From assembly GCA_045599185.1 (NCBI GenBank), contig JAZRVO010000030.1, positions 246,861-310,860 on the forward strand: DNA of 64,000 nt, given 5' to 3'. Each line of letters begins with the position of its first letter. The first letter of the stretch is position 1. The DNA is from UBA1240 sp045599185 (GTDB taxonomy: Bacteria; Spirochaetota; Spirochaetia; Treponematales; Treponemataceae). Shown here one piece after another: positions 8,001 to 18,045 of this stretch. The notes beneath the pieces are model-generated. The model was not told the DNA's origin and made no database searches. It saw only the letters and a program-made list of their open reading frames with translations. Position numbers and translations under genes: made by a program.

Positions 8001-9221
8001 ATGAAAATGATTAAAATACCAGTTGTTTTTGGAACTGATAGCAATTATATATTTCCTACAGGTGTTGTAATGGCATCTATGCTTGCAAATGCAAACGAGA
8101 ATACTTTTTATGATTTCTACATTCAGACAACGGAAGAATGTATAGAAGATTGTAGAAGAGTCTTTTTTGAATTAAATAAGAAATATAGTAATTTTGAAAT
8201 TAATTATTTGATTATGAATCCTGCTGAATTTGAGAATGTAAGCATCAAGAATGACTTAGGGCATGTTACTATGCCAACATTCTACCGTTTGATGATTGCT
8301 AACCAGCTTTTACAATATGACCGTTGCATTGTTTTGGATTCTGATATTTTAGTTAGAAATGATCTTTCTGAAATGTATAGCGTGGATTTGTCTGATAATT
8401 ATATAGCTGGTATAAAATCATGGGCAGATCAGCAGCCAACATCTGTCAATAAAAAACACATGGAAATAGATGGTTTGCCGTCTATGGATAATTTTATTTA
8501 TCTTGGTGTTCTTGTTATGAATTTAAAAAAGATTAGGGATGATAATCTAACAGAAAAATTTGTGTTTCATATGTCAAAAGGATATCCAAAAGACGATCAG
8601 GATGTTTTTAATATTTGCTGTTATGGGAAAATAAAATTTTTGCCATTAAAATATAATCTTATGTGTAGGTTTTATAAAAGTGGTTTTCCCAGAGGAAACA
8701 ACATTTATTTTCAGGAAGAATTAAAAGAAGGTGTAAATAGTCCTGTTATTATTCATTATCCTGGAAACAAAAACAAACCTTGGCTTAATAAATATGTTCC
8801 TCTTGCTGATGAATGGTGGAATGTAGCTGAAACATTCAACTCTGTTTTTGAATATTCAGTATTTAAAAGTAGGCAGCAGACATATATTGAAACTTTGGGC
8901 ATAGATTTACTTTTAAGAGAAATAAAAAAGGGAGATAATCTTATTATTTGTGGTTTTACTGATATAGGTAAGCTCCTTTCTACTTATATAGCGAAAGAAC
9001 TTCATGCGAATGTTTCTTATTTTATGGATAATGATGTTAATAAATCTGATTTGAAGTATGAAAATGTTATTGTAAAAACTTTTGATAGTCTGAAATCTGA
9101 AATAGATATAAAAAGCTATAAATATATCATTGCAAATCAAAAATCTGCATCTGTAATAAAAAGTCAGCTTTCGGATGATGGAATTTCAGATGAAAATATA
9201 ATTGAATGTAAATTGTTATAG
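8001..9221 (+). CDS. GT8-family glycosyltransferase with C-terminal Rossmann-like domain
   Basis: Residues 1 to about 280 form an LgtC/general-stress-protein-A-like GT8 domain: PVVFGTDSNYIFP at the start, TMPTFYRL, the metal-binding LDSDILVRND, GVLVMNLKK, DQDVFN and IIHYPGNKNKPW. GT8 enzymes are retaining transferases, often adding galactose or glucose to lipooligosaccharide. Residues about 310-406 are the shared accessory domain (LIICGFTDIGKLLS, YFMDNDVNKS, KYIIAN). The gene is preceded by a small ORF ending at 7996 and followed by a GT4 fragment. It appears intact, and its product likely works at the inner membrane. Confidence 0.85.
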   Translation: MKMIKIPVVFGTDSNYIFPTGVVMASMLANANENTFYDFYIQTTEECIEDCRRVFFELNKKYSNFEINYLIMNPAEFENVSIKNDLGHVTMPTFYRLMIANQLLQYDRCIVLDSDILVRNDLSEMYSVDLSDNYIAGIKSWADQQPTSVNKKHMEIDGLPSMDNFIYLGVLVMNLKKIRDDNLTEKFVFHMSKGYPKDDQDVFNICCYGKIKFLPLKYNLMCRFYKSGFPRGNNIYFQEELKEGVNSPVIIHYPGNKNKPWLNKYVPLADEWWNVAETFNSVFEYSVFKSRQQTYIETLGIDLLLREIKKGDNLIICGFTDIGKLLSTYIAKELHANVSYFMDNDVNKSDLKYENVIVKTFDSLKSEIDIKSYKYIIANQKSASVIKSQLSDDGISDENIIECKLL

Positions 9222-9273
9222 TTACTCTTACTTATGAGGTCTGCTTGCCTGTTTTGTATAAACAGAAGGTTTT

Positions 9274-9516
9274 ATGAATTCAAAGGTTTGTATTGCTTCG
9301 GATAACACAGGAACCGTTCATTTTATTACAGAGAAGGTAAATGGATTAGTCTGCAAAGCCAGAGATGTAGACAGTATTGAAGAATGTATGGAGTGGTGTC
9401 TTAACAACCGTGACAAATTACCTGAAATTGGTAAAAATGCCCGTAAAATATATGATGAAAATTTTTCCATGGAAATTCAGAAAAGAAATATTATGAAAAT
9501 AGTTGAGTCGATGTAA
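9274..9516 (+). pseudogene. GT4 glycosyltransferase, C-terminal fragment
   Basis: The 80-residue frame reads CIASDNTGTVHFITEKVNG, then LVCKARDVDSIEE and ARKIYDENFSME, which is the end of a GT4 domain just after the donor-binding E-x7-E motif. Everything N-terminal (about 280 residues) is missing. It starts with ATG and a weak AGAAGG, so a peptide could be made, but it cannot be catalytic. Confidence 0.7.
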
Positions 9517-9911
9517 ATCGGAATATGGCAGATTTTCCGGAATTTCTTGAAAATGTCATTAAAAAAGGGTTGTTATTCAAAAATAACTCAGCTTAATATT
9601 GTGATGAGTCTGCACTAGAAGAGAATGGAACAATATCTACATTTCTCTTATTTTGTCTATTATGAATGCAAGCTTAAAAAGCTTGAAAAAGAACCGTATT
9701 TTGTTTATATATCTTTCGTACCCAGGTCGAGATTTTCATTGAATAGTTGCTTATTTTGATTTGAATGTTGAATGCACTTATGTTGTTATTCTTTTTGTCT
9801 TGCTAATCTGGTGTCTTTATCTGAACTTTTTTCATGTTTATATTCCTCCATTTGATTTTAAAGATGTAAATTTGAGGGCGATATAAAATTTATCAAATAA
9901 TAATATAGGCA
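9517..9911. other. Gene-free stretch of about 395 bases
   Basis: No coding sequence longer than about 25 codons with a ribosome site is visible on either strand. It lies between a glycosyltransferase fragment and an ATPase fragment, so it is probably degraded DNA. No terminator with a T run was found. Confidence 0.5.
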
Positions 9912-10517
9912 TTGTCTTACTATGAAGATCAAAAAAAAGAAAGTTCAGTTTTAGAAGAATCTTTATTACGTGATGATTCTTCTCCAAGTTTATCGACCCA
10001 GGTTAATTATTGGTTAAATGAAATTCTAGAAGTTCGAATGGATACTGAAAGAAAAAATTTATCTGATAATTTTGTCACCGTGAAATATATAGGAAAAGAT
10101 GGTATTCCTCATACTCCAAGAAATGTTGGATCTGGAATTAGTTATTTAATTACTATATTAATTGTTTGTCTTGCATCTGAAAAAAACTCTACGATTCTCA
10201 TTGAAAATCCGGAAATTCATCTTCATCCAAAAGCTCAGTCAAAATTGACAGAGTTTCTTTATTTTATTGCAGAATCAGGAAGGCAGATTTTTGTTGAAAC
10301 TCATAGTGACCATATTTTTGATGGAGTAAGAGCTGGAATAGCAACTAATGAAATGGAAAATTCCAAGGTTAGCGTTAATTTTGTTACATATGATAAGGAA
10401 GAAGGTTCAAAATGTGAGAAAATTAGTTTTGGAAAAAAAGGAAAAATTCTCAATCCTAAAAAAGATTTATTCGATCAATTTGATTTGGATTTAGATAAAA
10501 TGCTAGAAATATACTAG
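9912..10517 (+). pseudogene. AAA/ABC-type ATPase C-terminal fragment (DUF3696/OLD-like)
   Basis: The 201-residue frame holds the second half of a SMC/ABC-like ATPase: VGSGISYLI (signature-like), TILIENPEIHLHP (Walker B) and FVETHSDHIFDG (H-loop), with a DUF3696-like tail. The Walker A lobe is absent. The only start is TTG at 9912, without a ribosome site. The gene is therefore N-terminally truncated by roughly half. Such ATPases often pair with a second protein in defence modules. The next gene starts 11 bases later and is also broken. Confidence 0.7.
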
Positions 10518-10528
10518 AAATATAATCG

Positions 10529-11227
10529 ATGGAACTGATACTTAATAATGAATCATTATTAGGTCAGTATAACGATGAACAGTCCTTTTTAGATTACTTA
10601 TCTGAAAAAATGATTCCATGCTTAAAATTAGCAGAAAGAAAAAACTTATCTGTTATTTCACTTTCTAGTATTTACGGAAGTTTTGTTTGTTTTGGCAAAA
10701 CTCTTGGCGAAATAACAGATAGACACCCATTAGAAGATGCTGAGATTCAAAGGTTTAAAAGATTATTAAAACAGCTTTAGCCAGATAAAGAATTTTCTCT
10801 TACAAATAAATTGCTTGAAGATGCAAATACAAATAAACTCACTCTTTTATCTTTTTATCCTTCAAATGGGAGATATGAATCATGTTATATTAAATTGAAT
10901 GATACAGAAAGAATTCGTAATGTAAGTAATAGAGAGCAATTAAGGAATCATTTAATTAATTTAAAAGAAATTGATTATCCTCTAAATCAGAAGTATGTAT
11001 ATGTTATTCATAAAGAAGAAGATGGTAAACATAAAGGAGCCCATTTTCATATATCTGCTGGTGGCGAAGAATCGACTGTTCGAATTAAAGATTTTAAAAG
11101 TGCTTCAAAAACACCAATCTGTAGATCATTAAATGATGGTGTGGAATTAGCTAAAAATTTTCAGGAAGATTTAATTGAACTTTGGGATTTTTTCAATCCT
11201 AATCGATTGTATAAGGATGAAGAATAA
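10529..11227 (+). pseudogene. Unidentified ATPase-partner gene interrupted by an in-frame TAG
   Basis: One continuous frame of 233 codons runs from ATG 10529 to TAA 11227, except for a TAG at 10778-10780. Both sides look like genuine protein (SVISLSSIYGSF before; LTLLSFYPSNGRYES and YVYVIHKEEDGKHKGAHFH after). I do not recognise the family. Its position directly after an ATPase of the DUF3696 type suggests a two-gene system that has decayed. A sequencing error at the TAG, or readthrough, cannot be excluded. Confidence 0.6.
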
Positions 11228-11320
11228 ATGGTACTGGACACAATAGAAATTTAAACACTTTGTATTTATCTTGGGAAAAGTGTAAAATCAATCTAGTGGT
11301 GAAAAAGAGGCGAAGTGCTA

Positions 11321-12368
11321 TTATATTATTCTTTCTTGTTCCATGTCTTTATAAAAATCAGCATAGGTAACTAATTTATTGCTTTTACCTGCTGTTATTA
11401 TATTATTTTTTATTTCATTGGCAATGATTGCATCAGAAACAGATATGAAAATATCATAGTCTTTTTGTATGTCATAAATGGAAATGCAAGGAATTTCGAA
11501 AATCCTTGTTCCCCAAAGGTTTGGATTGCTGTCAATTATTGCATGTATTTTTATATTGTACGCGGATAATGCTTTTGCTAGTCTCTTTCCGTACCCCCCC
11601 TCCACAAATGTATAGTCCTTTTTCTGTGTCTATATATCTGTTTACAATTTTATAAATTTGAAGATTTCGATGTTCTAATGCGGAAATAAATAAAGAATTT
11701 TTCTTTTTATAGTCTAAAGTTTCATAATGTCGTTTTATATTGGGTTCTGTTACTGTTTGAGGTAATATTTTTTTGCATAAAACAACTAATTCATGATTGT
11801 TATCAAACATATGATACATTGGGTATTGTTCACCGATATATCTGTCAATATTAAGATTAAAAAATGTTCCTGAAAAATTTTTAGGGAAATTTATATTGCT
11901 GGTTGTTAAAAATATAATTTCATTGTTTATATTATTTTTCTTTATTACTGACAATATTTGTTGATAGTTTTCAACTATATATTTTATTTCTCTTTCGTCT
12001 CTAACTGCTCTAAAGAAACATGTGTTTTTTTGAGTTTCTTGCAAAAAACGTTCTATTCTTCTTTCGTATTTTTCTTTTATTATGGAGAATTCTGATTGGA
12101 AATTCTCCGTTACATCATGATTAAAATAAAAATCGTATTTAAAATCAATAAATGCTTTATGGTTGTCTTCTGAAATCTTTAGGTTGTTGATATTCATAAA
12201 ATCTGAAAAATTATTTTTTATCATTTTTATGACGCTATCAAAGTTTGAAAAACACCAGTCAAAAGGGGAGGAAAAATTCCTTAATCCGTTAAAAACCATG
12301 GCGCTTGCTGTTCCGCAAAACCATCCTAACGATATACAGTTTTGAAAATAATTATCAGTAGATATCAT
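11321..12368 (-). pseudogene. DUF1796 papain-like protein with C-terminal Rossmann-like domain, frameshifted at a G7 tract
   Basis: This is the only gene on the minus strand within the island. From 12368 the frame reads NCISLGWFCGTASAMVF and SSPFDWCFSN, typical of DUF1796 (PF08795), whose catalytic activity is predicted only. Near residue 255 the protein enters the shared accessory domain (GLYICGGG), but a run of seven G (C on the plus strand, 11594-11600) throws it out of frame. The other frame continues YGKRLAKALSAYN, HAIIDSNPNLWG and DIFISVSDAI to 11321. With six G the product would be one 348-residue protein. It is either phase-OFF or dead. Confidence 0.75.
11594..11600. repeat. C7 homopolymer (G7 on coding strand) at the frameshift
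   Basis: Seven C on the plus strand lie exactly where the two halves of the minus-strand DUF1796 gene change frame. Six would restore GGGYGKRL. This sits inside the glycine-rich nucleotide-binding loop of the accessory domain. Confidence 0.9.
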
Positions 12369-12448
12369 GATAAAAAAGTATATACAAAAAGATTTTTTTT
12401 GTATGCATAACTTCTATTTATTTATTGTTTATTATATTATTTAATGGT

Positions 12449-13573
12449 ATGAACAATAAAAATATTTTAAAGGTAAGTATAATCACAATCTCGTATAACG
12501 AAGTTGACCATATAGAGCAGACACTTTTATCTGTATTGAATCAAGATTATGACAATATTGAATATATTGTCATTGATGGCGGTAGTACAGACGGAACTGT
12601 AGACATAATCAATAAATACAAAGACCGCATAGCATATTTTGTCAGCGAAAAGGACAAAGGCATATATAATGCAATGAACAAGGGCTTAAAACATTCTACA
12701 GGTGGTATTGTCGGTATAATTAATGCCGGCGACTGGTACGAAGGAACAGAAGTTGTATCTGAAGCAATGAATTGTCTTTTGAAAAACAATGTCGATATAG
12801 TCTGTGCTGGGCACAATGTAGTCAGAGATGGAATCTTTGATACAATTTTGGTAAAAAAATCTATTTCGGACATGCATTGTGGTATGATTGCCGCTCATGA
12901 ATCGCATTTTATCAGGAAAGACATATACGATAAATTTGGCTTTTATGATGAGTCTTTTAAAATTGCAGCAGATTACGAATTGCTTTTAAGAATGTATGTG
13001 GGTGGTGCCATATTTTATGCATCAAATTCAATTTGGGTTAATTTTAGAGCCGGCGGAATAAGCTCTACAAATCATATTCTTTGTGCAGAAGAAGCTAACT
13101 CTGTTATGGCAAAATATATAGATAAAGCTCCAGATAAAAAAATTGTTGAAAAGGGAATATACAAAAGATTGGTAAACGCGAAATTTATGTCTTTGTATGA
13201 AAAAAATCCTGAAGAAGCATTAAATTTCTTAAATAACCGATGTCTAGGTAAAAATGATGGAATAGCTATTTGGGGAACAGGTGTCTGGGGGCAGAAAATA
13301 TTTGAAATGTTCAATAGGCTCAGTTTGAAGATAGATTGCTTTATAGACAGCAATGAAAAGAAAACTGGACACTTCTTTAATGATATAGAAATAAAAGGAA
13401 TTGAGTTCCTTAAGGATTATGAAGGTTCCTTGTTTATAGCTGTTGCAGATCATGATGAAGAGATAAGGGAATCAATAGAGTCAACAAATCCTTCTTTGCT
13501 GGCAAATGCATATTTCTTGTCAGAATTTAAGAAAGACTGTGCAGAAATGTATGATGAGATTTACGGGGAATAA
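12449..13573 (+). CDS. GT2 glycosyltransferase (WcaA/PGL-type) with C-terminal Rossmann-like domain
   Basis: The ATG at 12449 (MNNKN) is chosen over TTG 12425 because the GT-A fold begins right after it (VSIITISYNEVDHIE). Motifs: IDGGSTDGT, GIYNAMNKG, INAGDWY at the metal site, and SHFIRKDIYDKFG with AADYELLLRM in the acceptor part. Residues about 270-370 carry the accessory domain (IAIWGTGVWGQKIF, CFIDSNEKKTG). The gene diverges from the minus-strand DUF1796 gene across an 80-base gap that must hold both promoters. The stop is four bases before the next start. Donor unknown. Confidence 0.85.
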   Translation: MNNKNILKVSIITISYNEVDHIEQTLLSVLNQDYDNIEYIVIDGGSTDGTVDIINKYKDRIAYFVSEKDKGIYNAMNKGLKHSTGGIVGIINAGDWYEGTEVVSEAMNCLLKNNVDIVCAGHNVVRDGIFDTILVKKSISDMHCGMIAAHESHFIRKDIYDKFGFYDESFKIAADYELLLRMYVGGAIFYASNSIWVNFRAGGISSTNHILCAEEANSVMAKYIDKAPDKKIVEKGIYKRLVNAKFMSLYEKNPEEALNFLNNRCLGKNDGIAIWGTGVWGQKIFEMFNRLSLKIDCFIDSNEKKTGHFFNDIEIKGIEFLKDYEGSLFIAVADHDEEIRESIESTNPSLLANAYFLSEFKKDCAEMYDEIYGE

Positions 13574-13577
13574 AATA

Positions 13578-15266
13578 ATGACAAAATTAGTTAATGATGA
13601 GTTATCTAAAAAAAATACTGTTTTGTTCATAGGCCATGCGTTTCATTTAAAAACAAAATCTAGTCAGTTTTTTATTGATATACTGAAAAAAGATTTTAAA
13701 ATCGATTTTTTATGGATAGATCCTTATTCTTATGAATATATTAATTTAGAAAATGTAAAGAACAGGTATTTCGATATTATATTACTATGGCAGCTAATGC
13801 CTGAAATGAGTTTTTTAATTGAAAATTTTGCATACGAAAAGCTTGTTCTTTGCCCAATGTATGACCAGGTTGCAAATATAGATAGAATATCTTTTGATTT
13901 ATTTGAACCTTTCGCAGAAGGAAGTTTTATTTGTTTTTCCAAAACATTATATGATGGTTTGGTTGAACGCGGATATAATTCCTTGTATGTTCAATATTTT
14001 CCAAAACCGTTAAATGATATTGTGAATTTTGGCTCTTCGAATTCTGTTTTTTTCTGGAATCGAAGAGAAAATCTAAATATTAATCTTGTTCAGAAATTAA
14101 CTGCTGGCATGAATGTAAAATCAATTTATATTCATAAGACTTTAGATCCTAATCAAAAATTTATAGAACCTGATGATACTTCTGCGGTGAATTATTTTTA
14201 TTCTGAATGGTTTGAAACTAAGGAGCAAATGTATGAAGTGATGGATAAATCATCCATATATATTGCTCCAAGAATTCTTGAAGGTATAGGAATGAGTTTT
14301 CTTGATGCTATGGCAAGAGGCCGTTGTGTTATAGCCCCAAATTTCCCGACTATGAATGAGTATATTCAAGATGGTGTTACAGGAATTTTATATGACTATG
14401 ATAATCCTACGTCATTGCAGAAATATGATATAAAACAGATTCAAAAAAATACTATTGAGTATATTAAAAATGGCTATAATAAATGGCAAGAAGACAAAAT
14501 AAATCTTGTAACTTGGCTAAAAGAAATGATTGCCCCTGCTGAACAAAAGAAAATGGTTATTATTACGAAAGTAAAAGACCTGTATTCCAATAATCTTGTG
14601 TCTTCGTTTATTAAAAATGTGAATTCTGTTTCAGAACAGAAATATTCATCTTTTGTACATTATGTAATTGATGAGGGATCTACTGATTGTACAAATCATT
14701 TGCTTTGTAAATATGAAAAATTAGGGGTTATAACTACTAGTTATACGAAATCGAAAGATGATTTAGAGCTGTTATTACCTGTAGAAAAAATGTTTGTTCA
14801 TTCCTATGCATTAAATGCACTAGTATCTAATAACAATACGGATGGACTAATTATAGATTCTGAAGGATATCGTAAACTGAGTGTTATTGCTTCTGAGCAG
14901 AGAAATAAAAAATTTAAGAATTATTTTGACTTGTTAATAAAATGGCTCGAATTTGATTTGACTGGTAAAAAAATATATGACTATTTCAGTCAAAAAAAAT
15001 ATTGTAACATAGCAATTTATGGAATAGGGAAAATAGGCAAAATACTGTACAAAAGATTACAAGAAGAGAATATAACTGTTGATTATTTTATAGATAATAA
15101 TGTTAGATTTTATGAAGGAAAAAAGATATATTCTTTAAATATGAAATTGCCTGAAGTTGACGTTATTGTTGTTACTACTAATTTTATATTTGAAGACGTA
15201 GAAACAGCATTGCGTATGAAGACTTTGTGTCCTATTGTAAATATTGATGAAATTTTTAGAGAGTAG
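13578..15266 (+). CDS. Large GT4-like glycosyltransferase with C-terminal Rossmann-like domain
   Basis: The ATG at 13578 follows the previous stop by four bases and has GGGGAA upstream; longer readings would overlap the previous gene. The 562 residues divide into a GT-B-like half with a late GT4 motif (IYIAPRILEGIGMSFLDAMA, then GRCVIAPNFPTMNEYI), a middle stretch echoing GT2 sequence (HYVIDEGSTDCTN, about 370-385) without a DxD site, and the accessory domain at about 475-562 (IAIYGIGKIGKILY, YFIDNN). The second acidic residue of the E-x7-E motif is Asp here. The middle may be a decayed GT2 domain. The substrate is unknown. Confidence 0.7.
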   Translation: MTKLVNDELSKKNTVLFIGHAFHLKTKSSQFFIDILKKDFKIDFLWIDPYSYEYINLENVKNRYFDIILLWQLMPEMSFLIENFAYEKLVLCPMYDQVANIDRISFDLFEPFAEGSFICFSKTLYDGLVERGYNSLYVQYFPKPLNDIVNFGSSNSVFFWNRRENLNINLVQKLTAGMNVKSIYIHKTLDPNQKFIEPDDTSAVNYFYSEWFETKEQMYEVMDKSSIYIAPRILEGIGMSFLDAMARGRCVIAPNFPTMNEYIQDGVTGILYDYDNPTSLQKYDIKQIQKNTIEYIKNGYNKWQEDKINLVTWLKEMIAPAEQKKMVIITKVKDLYSNNLVSSFIKNVNSVSEQKYSSFVHYVIDEGSTDCTNHLLCKYEKLGVITTSYTKSKDDLELLLPVEKMFVHSYALNALVSNNNTDGLIIDSEGYRKLSVIASEQRNKKFKNYFDLLIKWLEFDLTGKKIYDYFSQKKYCNIAIYGIGKIGKILYKRLQEENITVDYFIDNNVRFYEGKKIYSLNMKLPEVDVIVVTTNFIFEDVETALRMKTLCPIVNIDEIFRE

Positions 15267-15271
15267 TTGTG

Positions 15272-16504
15272 ATGAATTGCAAAATATCAGTTATAATACC
15301 ATGTTATAACGCTGAAAAATATCTTGATAGATGTATTAAGAGTGTTATTAATCAAACATATAGGAATTTGGAATTAATCTGTATTGATGATTGCAGTACA
15401 GATAGCACAAATTCAATTTTGCATAGTTATAAATCTTTGGATTCAAGAGTAAAAGTTTATAAAAATAATCATAATATTGGTTTATCGGCTACAAGAAACA
15501 GAGGTCTTAAATATTGCACTGGTAAATATGTATTTTTTCTAGATTCTGATGATTCAATAACAAATGATGCTTTTGAACAATTGTCTAATTTTAGCAAAGA
15601 TAAGAATCTTGATATTGTTCTTTTTAATGCAACACAAATAGAAAATGAAAAGAATTTTATTTTAAAACGCCAGTACACATTTGATAAAATCATTACAGGA
15701 AAAGAAGTTTTATGCTTAGCTTATAATTCAAATAATCTTGATTTTTATCCAGCATGGGTTAATCTTTATAAATTATCATTTCTAAGAAAGAATAAAATCA
15801 CTTTTTTTGAAAATATTTATCATGAAGATATTTTATATACGTTCATTATTTTTTTTAAGGCAAAAAAAGTTGGTTTAATTAATAAGGAATTTTATAATTA
15901 TTACAAGAATCCCAATACAATTACTACAATGAAGATAAACAGTCATCATATAGAGAGTCTTGTTGTTGTATATGCTGAAATTTATAAATTTTTAAATAAA
16001 TGCAAGAATCATGATTTTTTGAAAGTAATATCAATGTATTTATTTAATGTGTTTAAGCATTTATGTGACAAAATAAAAAATTCTGATATTAATATTTATG
16101 AAGTAAAAATTTCAGAATCTTTCGACAAGTATGTTCCTTTTTTCTTATTTTTACGGCCGATGATAGCAAGTCAAAATTTGGGTAGATCGAATTATTTACT
16201 TGATGAAAAAGATATTTTATCCTTAAAAATATATTCAAATATTGTTGTTTATGGTGCAGGAATATGGGCTCGTCGTGTTCTTGTTGGTTTAGGAGAGAAA
16301 AATATTGAGGATTTTGTAGTTGCCGTTACAGACAATGCAAATGCAGGGAAGTTGTTAGGAAATAAAATACATCAGTTGAATTTACTTGATGTTGATTATG
16401 AAGACACAATAGTCATTTTAGCTGTTGGTAAAAAATATAAAGATGAAATGCGTGAATATGCTGAAAGTTTAGGTTTTAAGCATTTTTTAGAATTACGATA
16501 TTAA
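15272..16504 (+). CDS. GT2 glycosyltransferase with C-terminal Rossmann-like domain
   Basis: ATG 15272 directly follows GTG 15269; both are close to the previous stop, so translation is coupled. The first 110 residues are canonical GT2: VIIPCYNAEKYLDRC, CIDDCSTDS, NNHNIGLSATRNRG and the metal-binding FLDSDDS. The acceptor region contains WVNLYKLSFL and YHEDILYTF. From about residue 322 comes the accessory domain (IVVYGAGIWARRVLV, VTDNANAGKLLG). It resembles the gene at 16520 in layout but not closely in sequence. Confidence 0.85.
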   Translation: MNCKISVIIPCYNAEKYLDRCIKSVINQTYRNLELICIDDCSTDSTNSILHSYKSLDSRVKVYKNNHNIGLSATRNRGLKYCTGKYVFFLDSDDSITNDAFEQLSNFSKDKNLDIVLFNATQIENEKNFILKRQYTFDKIITGKEVLCLAYNSNNLDFYPAWVNLYKLSFLRKNKITFFENIYHEDILYTFIIFFKAKKVGLINKEFYNYYKNPNTITTMKINSHHIESLVVVYAEIYKFLNKCKNHDFLKVISMYLFNVFKHLCDKIKNSDINIYEVKISESFDKYVPFFLFLRPMIASQNLGRSNYLLDEKDILSLKIYSNIVVYGAGIWARRVLVGLGEKNIEDFVVAVTDNANAGKLLGNKIHQLNLLDVDYEDTIVILAVGKKYKDEMREYAESLGFKHFLELRY

Positions 16505-16519
16505 AAGAAGTGAGTTTTT

Positions 16520-17812
16520 ATGTTCCCAAAAGTTTCTGTTGTAATGCCTTCTTATAATGTAGGCTTGTATATTGAAAAATGCTTAAATAGTGTTATTGCT
16601 CAGACAATGACAGATATTGAGATACTATGCATAGACGCCGGTTCAACTGATGGTACCCTTGAATCCATCGAGAAAATTGCATCTGCAGATTCCAGAATTA
16701 ATCTGATTCATAGTGAAAAAAAAAGCTATGGATATCAGGTTAATATGGGGCTTAAACTTGCTAAGGGCGAATATATAGCAATAATTGAGACTGATGATTT
16801 TATTGAGTCTAACATGTTTGAAAGCCTGTATGCTGTTGCTGTTAGAAATGAACTTGATTATGTGAAAGGGGAATTTTTTATATTTACAGATGAAAAAAGC
16901 AGTGGAAAAATAGTCAGGACTTTTGACTATGATTTTTTATATAATAAGATTATCAAACCATCAGATTATTGCTGTTTGTATAACCTTGATACGAACTTAT
17001 GGAAAGGACTTTATAAAAAACAGTTTTTGAACGAGCAGCATATAATGCTTAATGAAACACCAGGGGCAGCATATCAGGATATAGGTTTCCTTATGCAGAC
17101 TATAAGCAAGGCAAGGAAAACGATGTATGTTCCTGAACCTTATTATTGGTATCGTGTCGGCAGGGAAGGTTCGTCATCAGTAAATGTAAATACTTTAAAA
17201 TATGTGTATCAGGAGTTTAGATGGCTGTTTGATTCCAAACGGGTTGATGATTCCGAAAATCTTTATAAGAGAATGGCTATATGCTATCCATATGAGCTGG
17301 AGAAGTTTGCCCTCAATGATATTGATCTTGAAAAGAGTGATAATTTTGAAGCTTATGGTTGGTTGAAAAGGCAACTTTTAGATGCTATTGCTACAGGTAA
17401 ACTTGACAGTAATTTCATTGCAAAAGACAGGTGGATATTGTTAAAGCTTGCCTTGTCAGATTATTCTGCATTTAAATTTTATGTTTGTGAAAATAACAAT
17501 GTCAAGATAAATCAGGTGAAAGAAATTATCAGGAAAGCAGCAGGTAAAGATGTTGTTGTATGGGGGTGTGGGGTACATGGGCAAAAACTTGCAGAACTGC
17601 TTTCTCCTCATAAGGATGAAAATATTGTTTATACTGATGGAAACAGTAGTGTTTGGAATTCATTCATTGATAGGTTTTCTGTCATTTCTCCTTCAGAATG
17701 TTTTGAAAAATATAAAGATGCTCTGTATGTTATTTCCAGTACCAAATATTCAAATGAAATATATTCTGAATTAAACGACAACGGAATAACAAATGTGTAT
17801 ATGTGGAAATGA
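16520..17812 (+). CDS. GT2 glycosyltransferase with C-terminal Rossmann-like domain
   Basis: A clear GAAGTGAG ribosome site precedes ATG 16520. GT2 motifs are VVMPSYNVGLYIEKC, IDAGSTDGT, SYGYQVNMGL and IIETDDF (metal site). The acceptor half has NLWKGLYKKQFL and GAAYQDIGF, as in teichoic-acid or capsule GT2 enzymes of the CgtA/LgtD kind. The accessory domain starts near residue 340 (VVVWGCGVHGQKLA, VYTDGNSSVW). A 233-base gap follows, so this may be the last gene of a transcription unit. Confidence 0.85.
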   Translation: MFPKVSVVMPSYNVGLYIEKCLNSVIAQTMTDIEILCIDAGSTDGTLESIEKIASADSRINLIHSEKKSYGYQVNMGLKLAKGEYIAIIETDDFIESNMFESLYAVAVRNELDYVKGEFFIFTDEKSSGKIVRTFDYDFLYNKIIKPSDYCCLYNLDTNLWKGLYKKQFLNEQHIMLNETPGAAYQDIGFLMQTISKARKTMYVPEPYYWYRVGREGSSSVNVNTLKYVYQEFRWLFDSKRVDDSENLYKRMAICYPYELEKFALNDIDLEKSDNFEAYGWLKRQLLDAIATGKLDSNFIAKDRWILLKLALSDYSAFKFYVCENNNVKINQVKEIIRKAAGKDVVVWGCGVHGQKLAELLSPHKDENIVYTDGNSSVWNSFIDRFSVISPSECFEKYKDALYVISSTKYSNEIYSELNDNGITNVYMWK

Positions 17813-17992
17813 ATATTTTCTTTAGAAGATTAAAAATGTAGGATAATTTTATTAAATCTTATTATGGTTTAAATTTTTCATAGGAAGTGATTTTTTTTGC
17901 AAGTAGTACATTATTTAGTTTTTTTATAGGAAAGAGGATATGTTTCTTTCTTTAGAAAACTTATACACCATAACCTATAAACCTTGTGTCAT

Positions 17993-18020
17993 CTTAATTT
18001 TTTTGACAAAAAGAATTAAG
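17993..18020. promoter_or_regulatory. Hairpin upstream of the DUF4422 gene
   Basis: CTTAATT and AATTAAG form 7-bp arms extended by T-rich and A-rich flanks, about 25 bases before the start at 18046. It contains a TTGACA hexamer but no well-placed -10. It could be a weak terminator for the genes upstream or an RNA leader hairpin. Role not resolved. Confidence 0.3.
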
Positions 18021-18045
18021 AGTACTGGTTAAGGAGCTTTTATAA

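Noticed and set aside
11228..11320. Sequence resembling the end of an insertion sequence
   Set aside because: The bases GGTACTGGACACA look like some IS ends, but no transposase, matching inverted end or target duplication was found.
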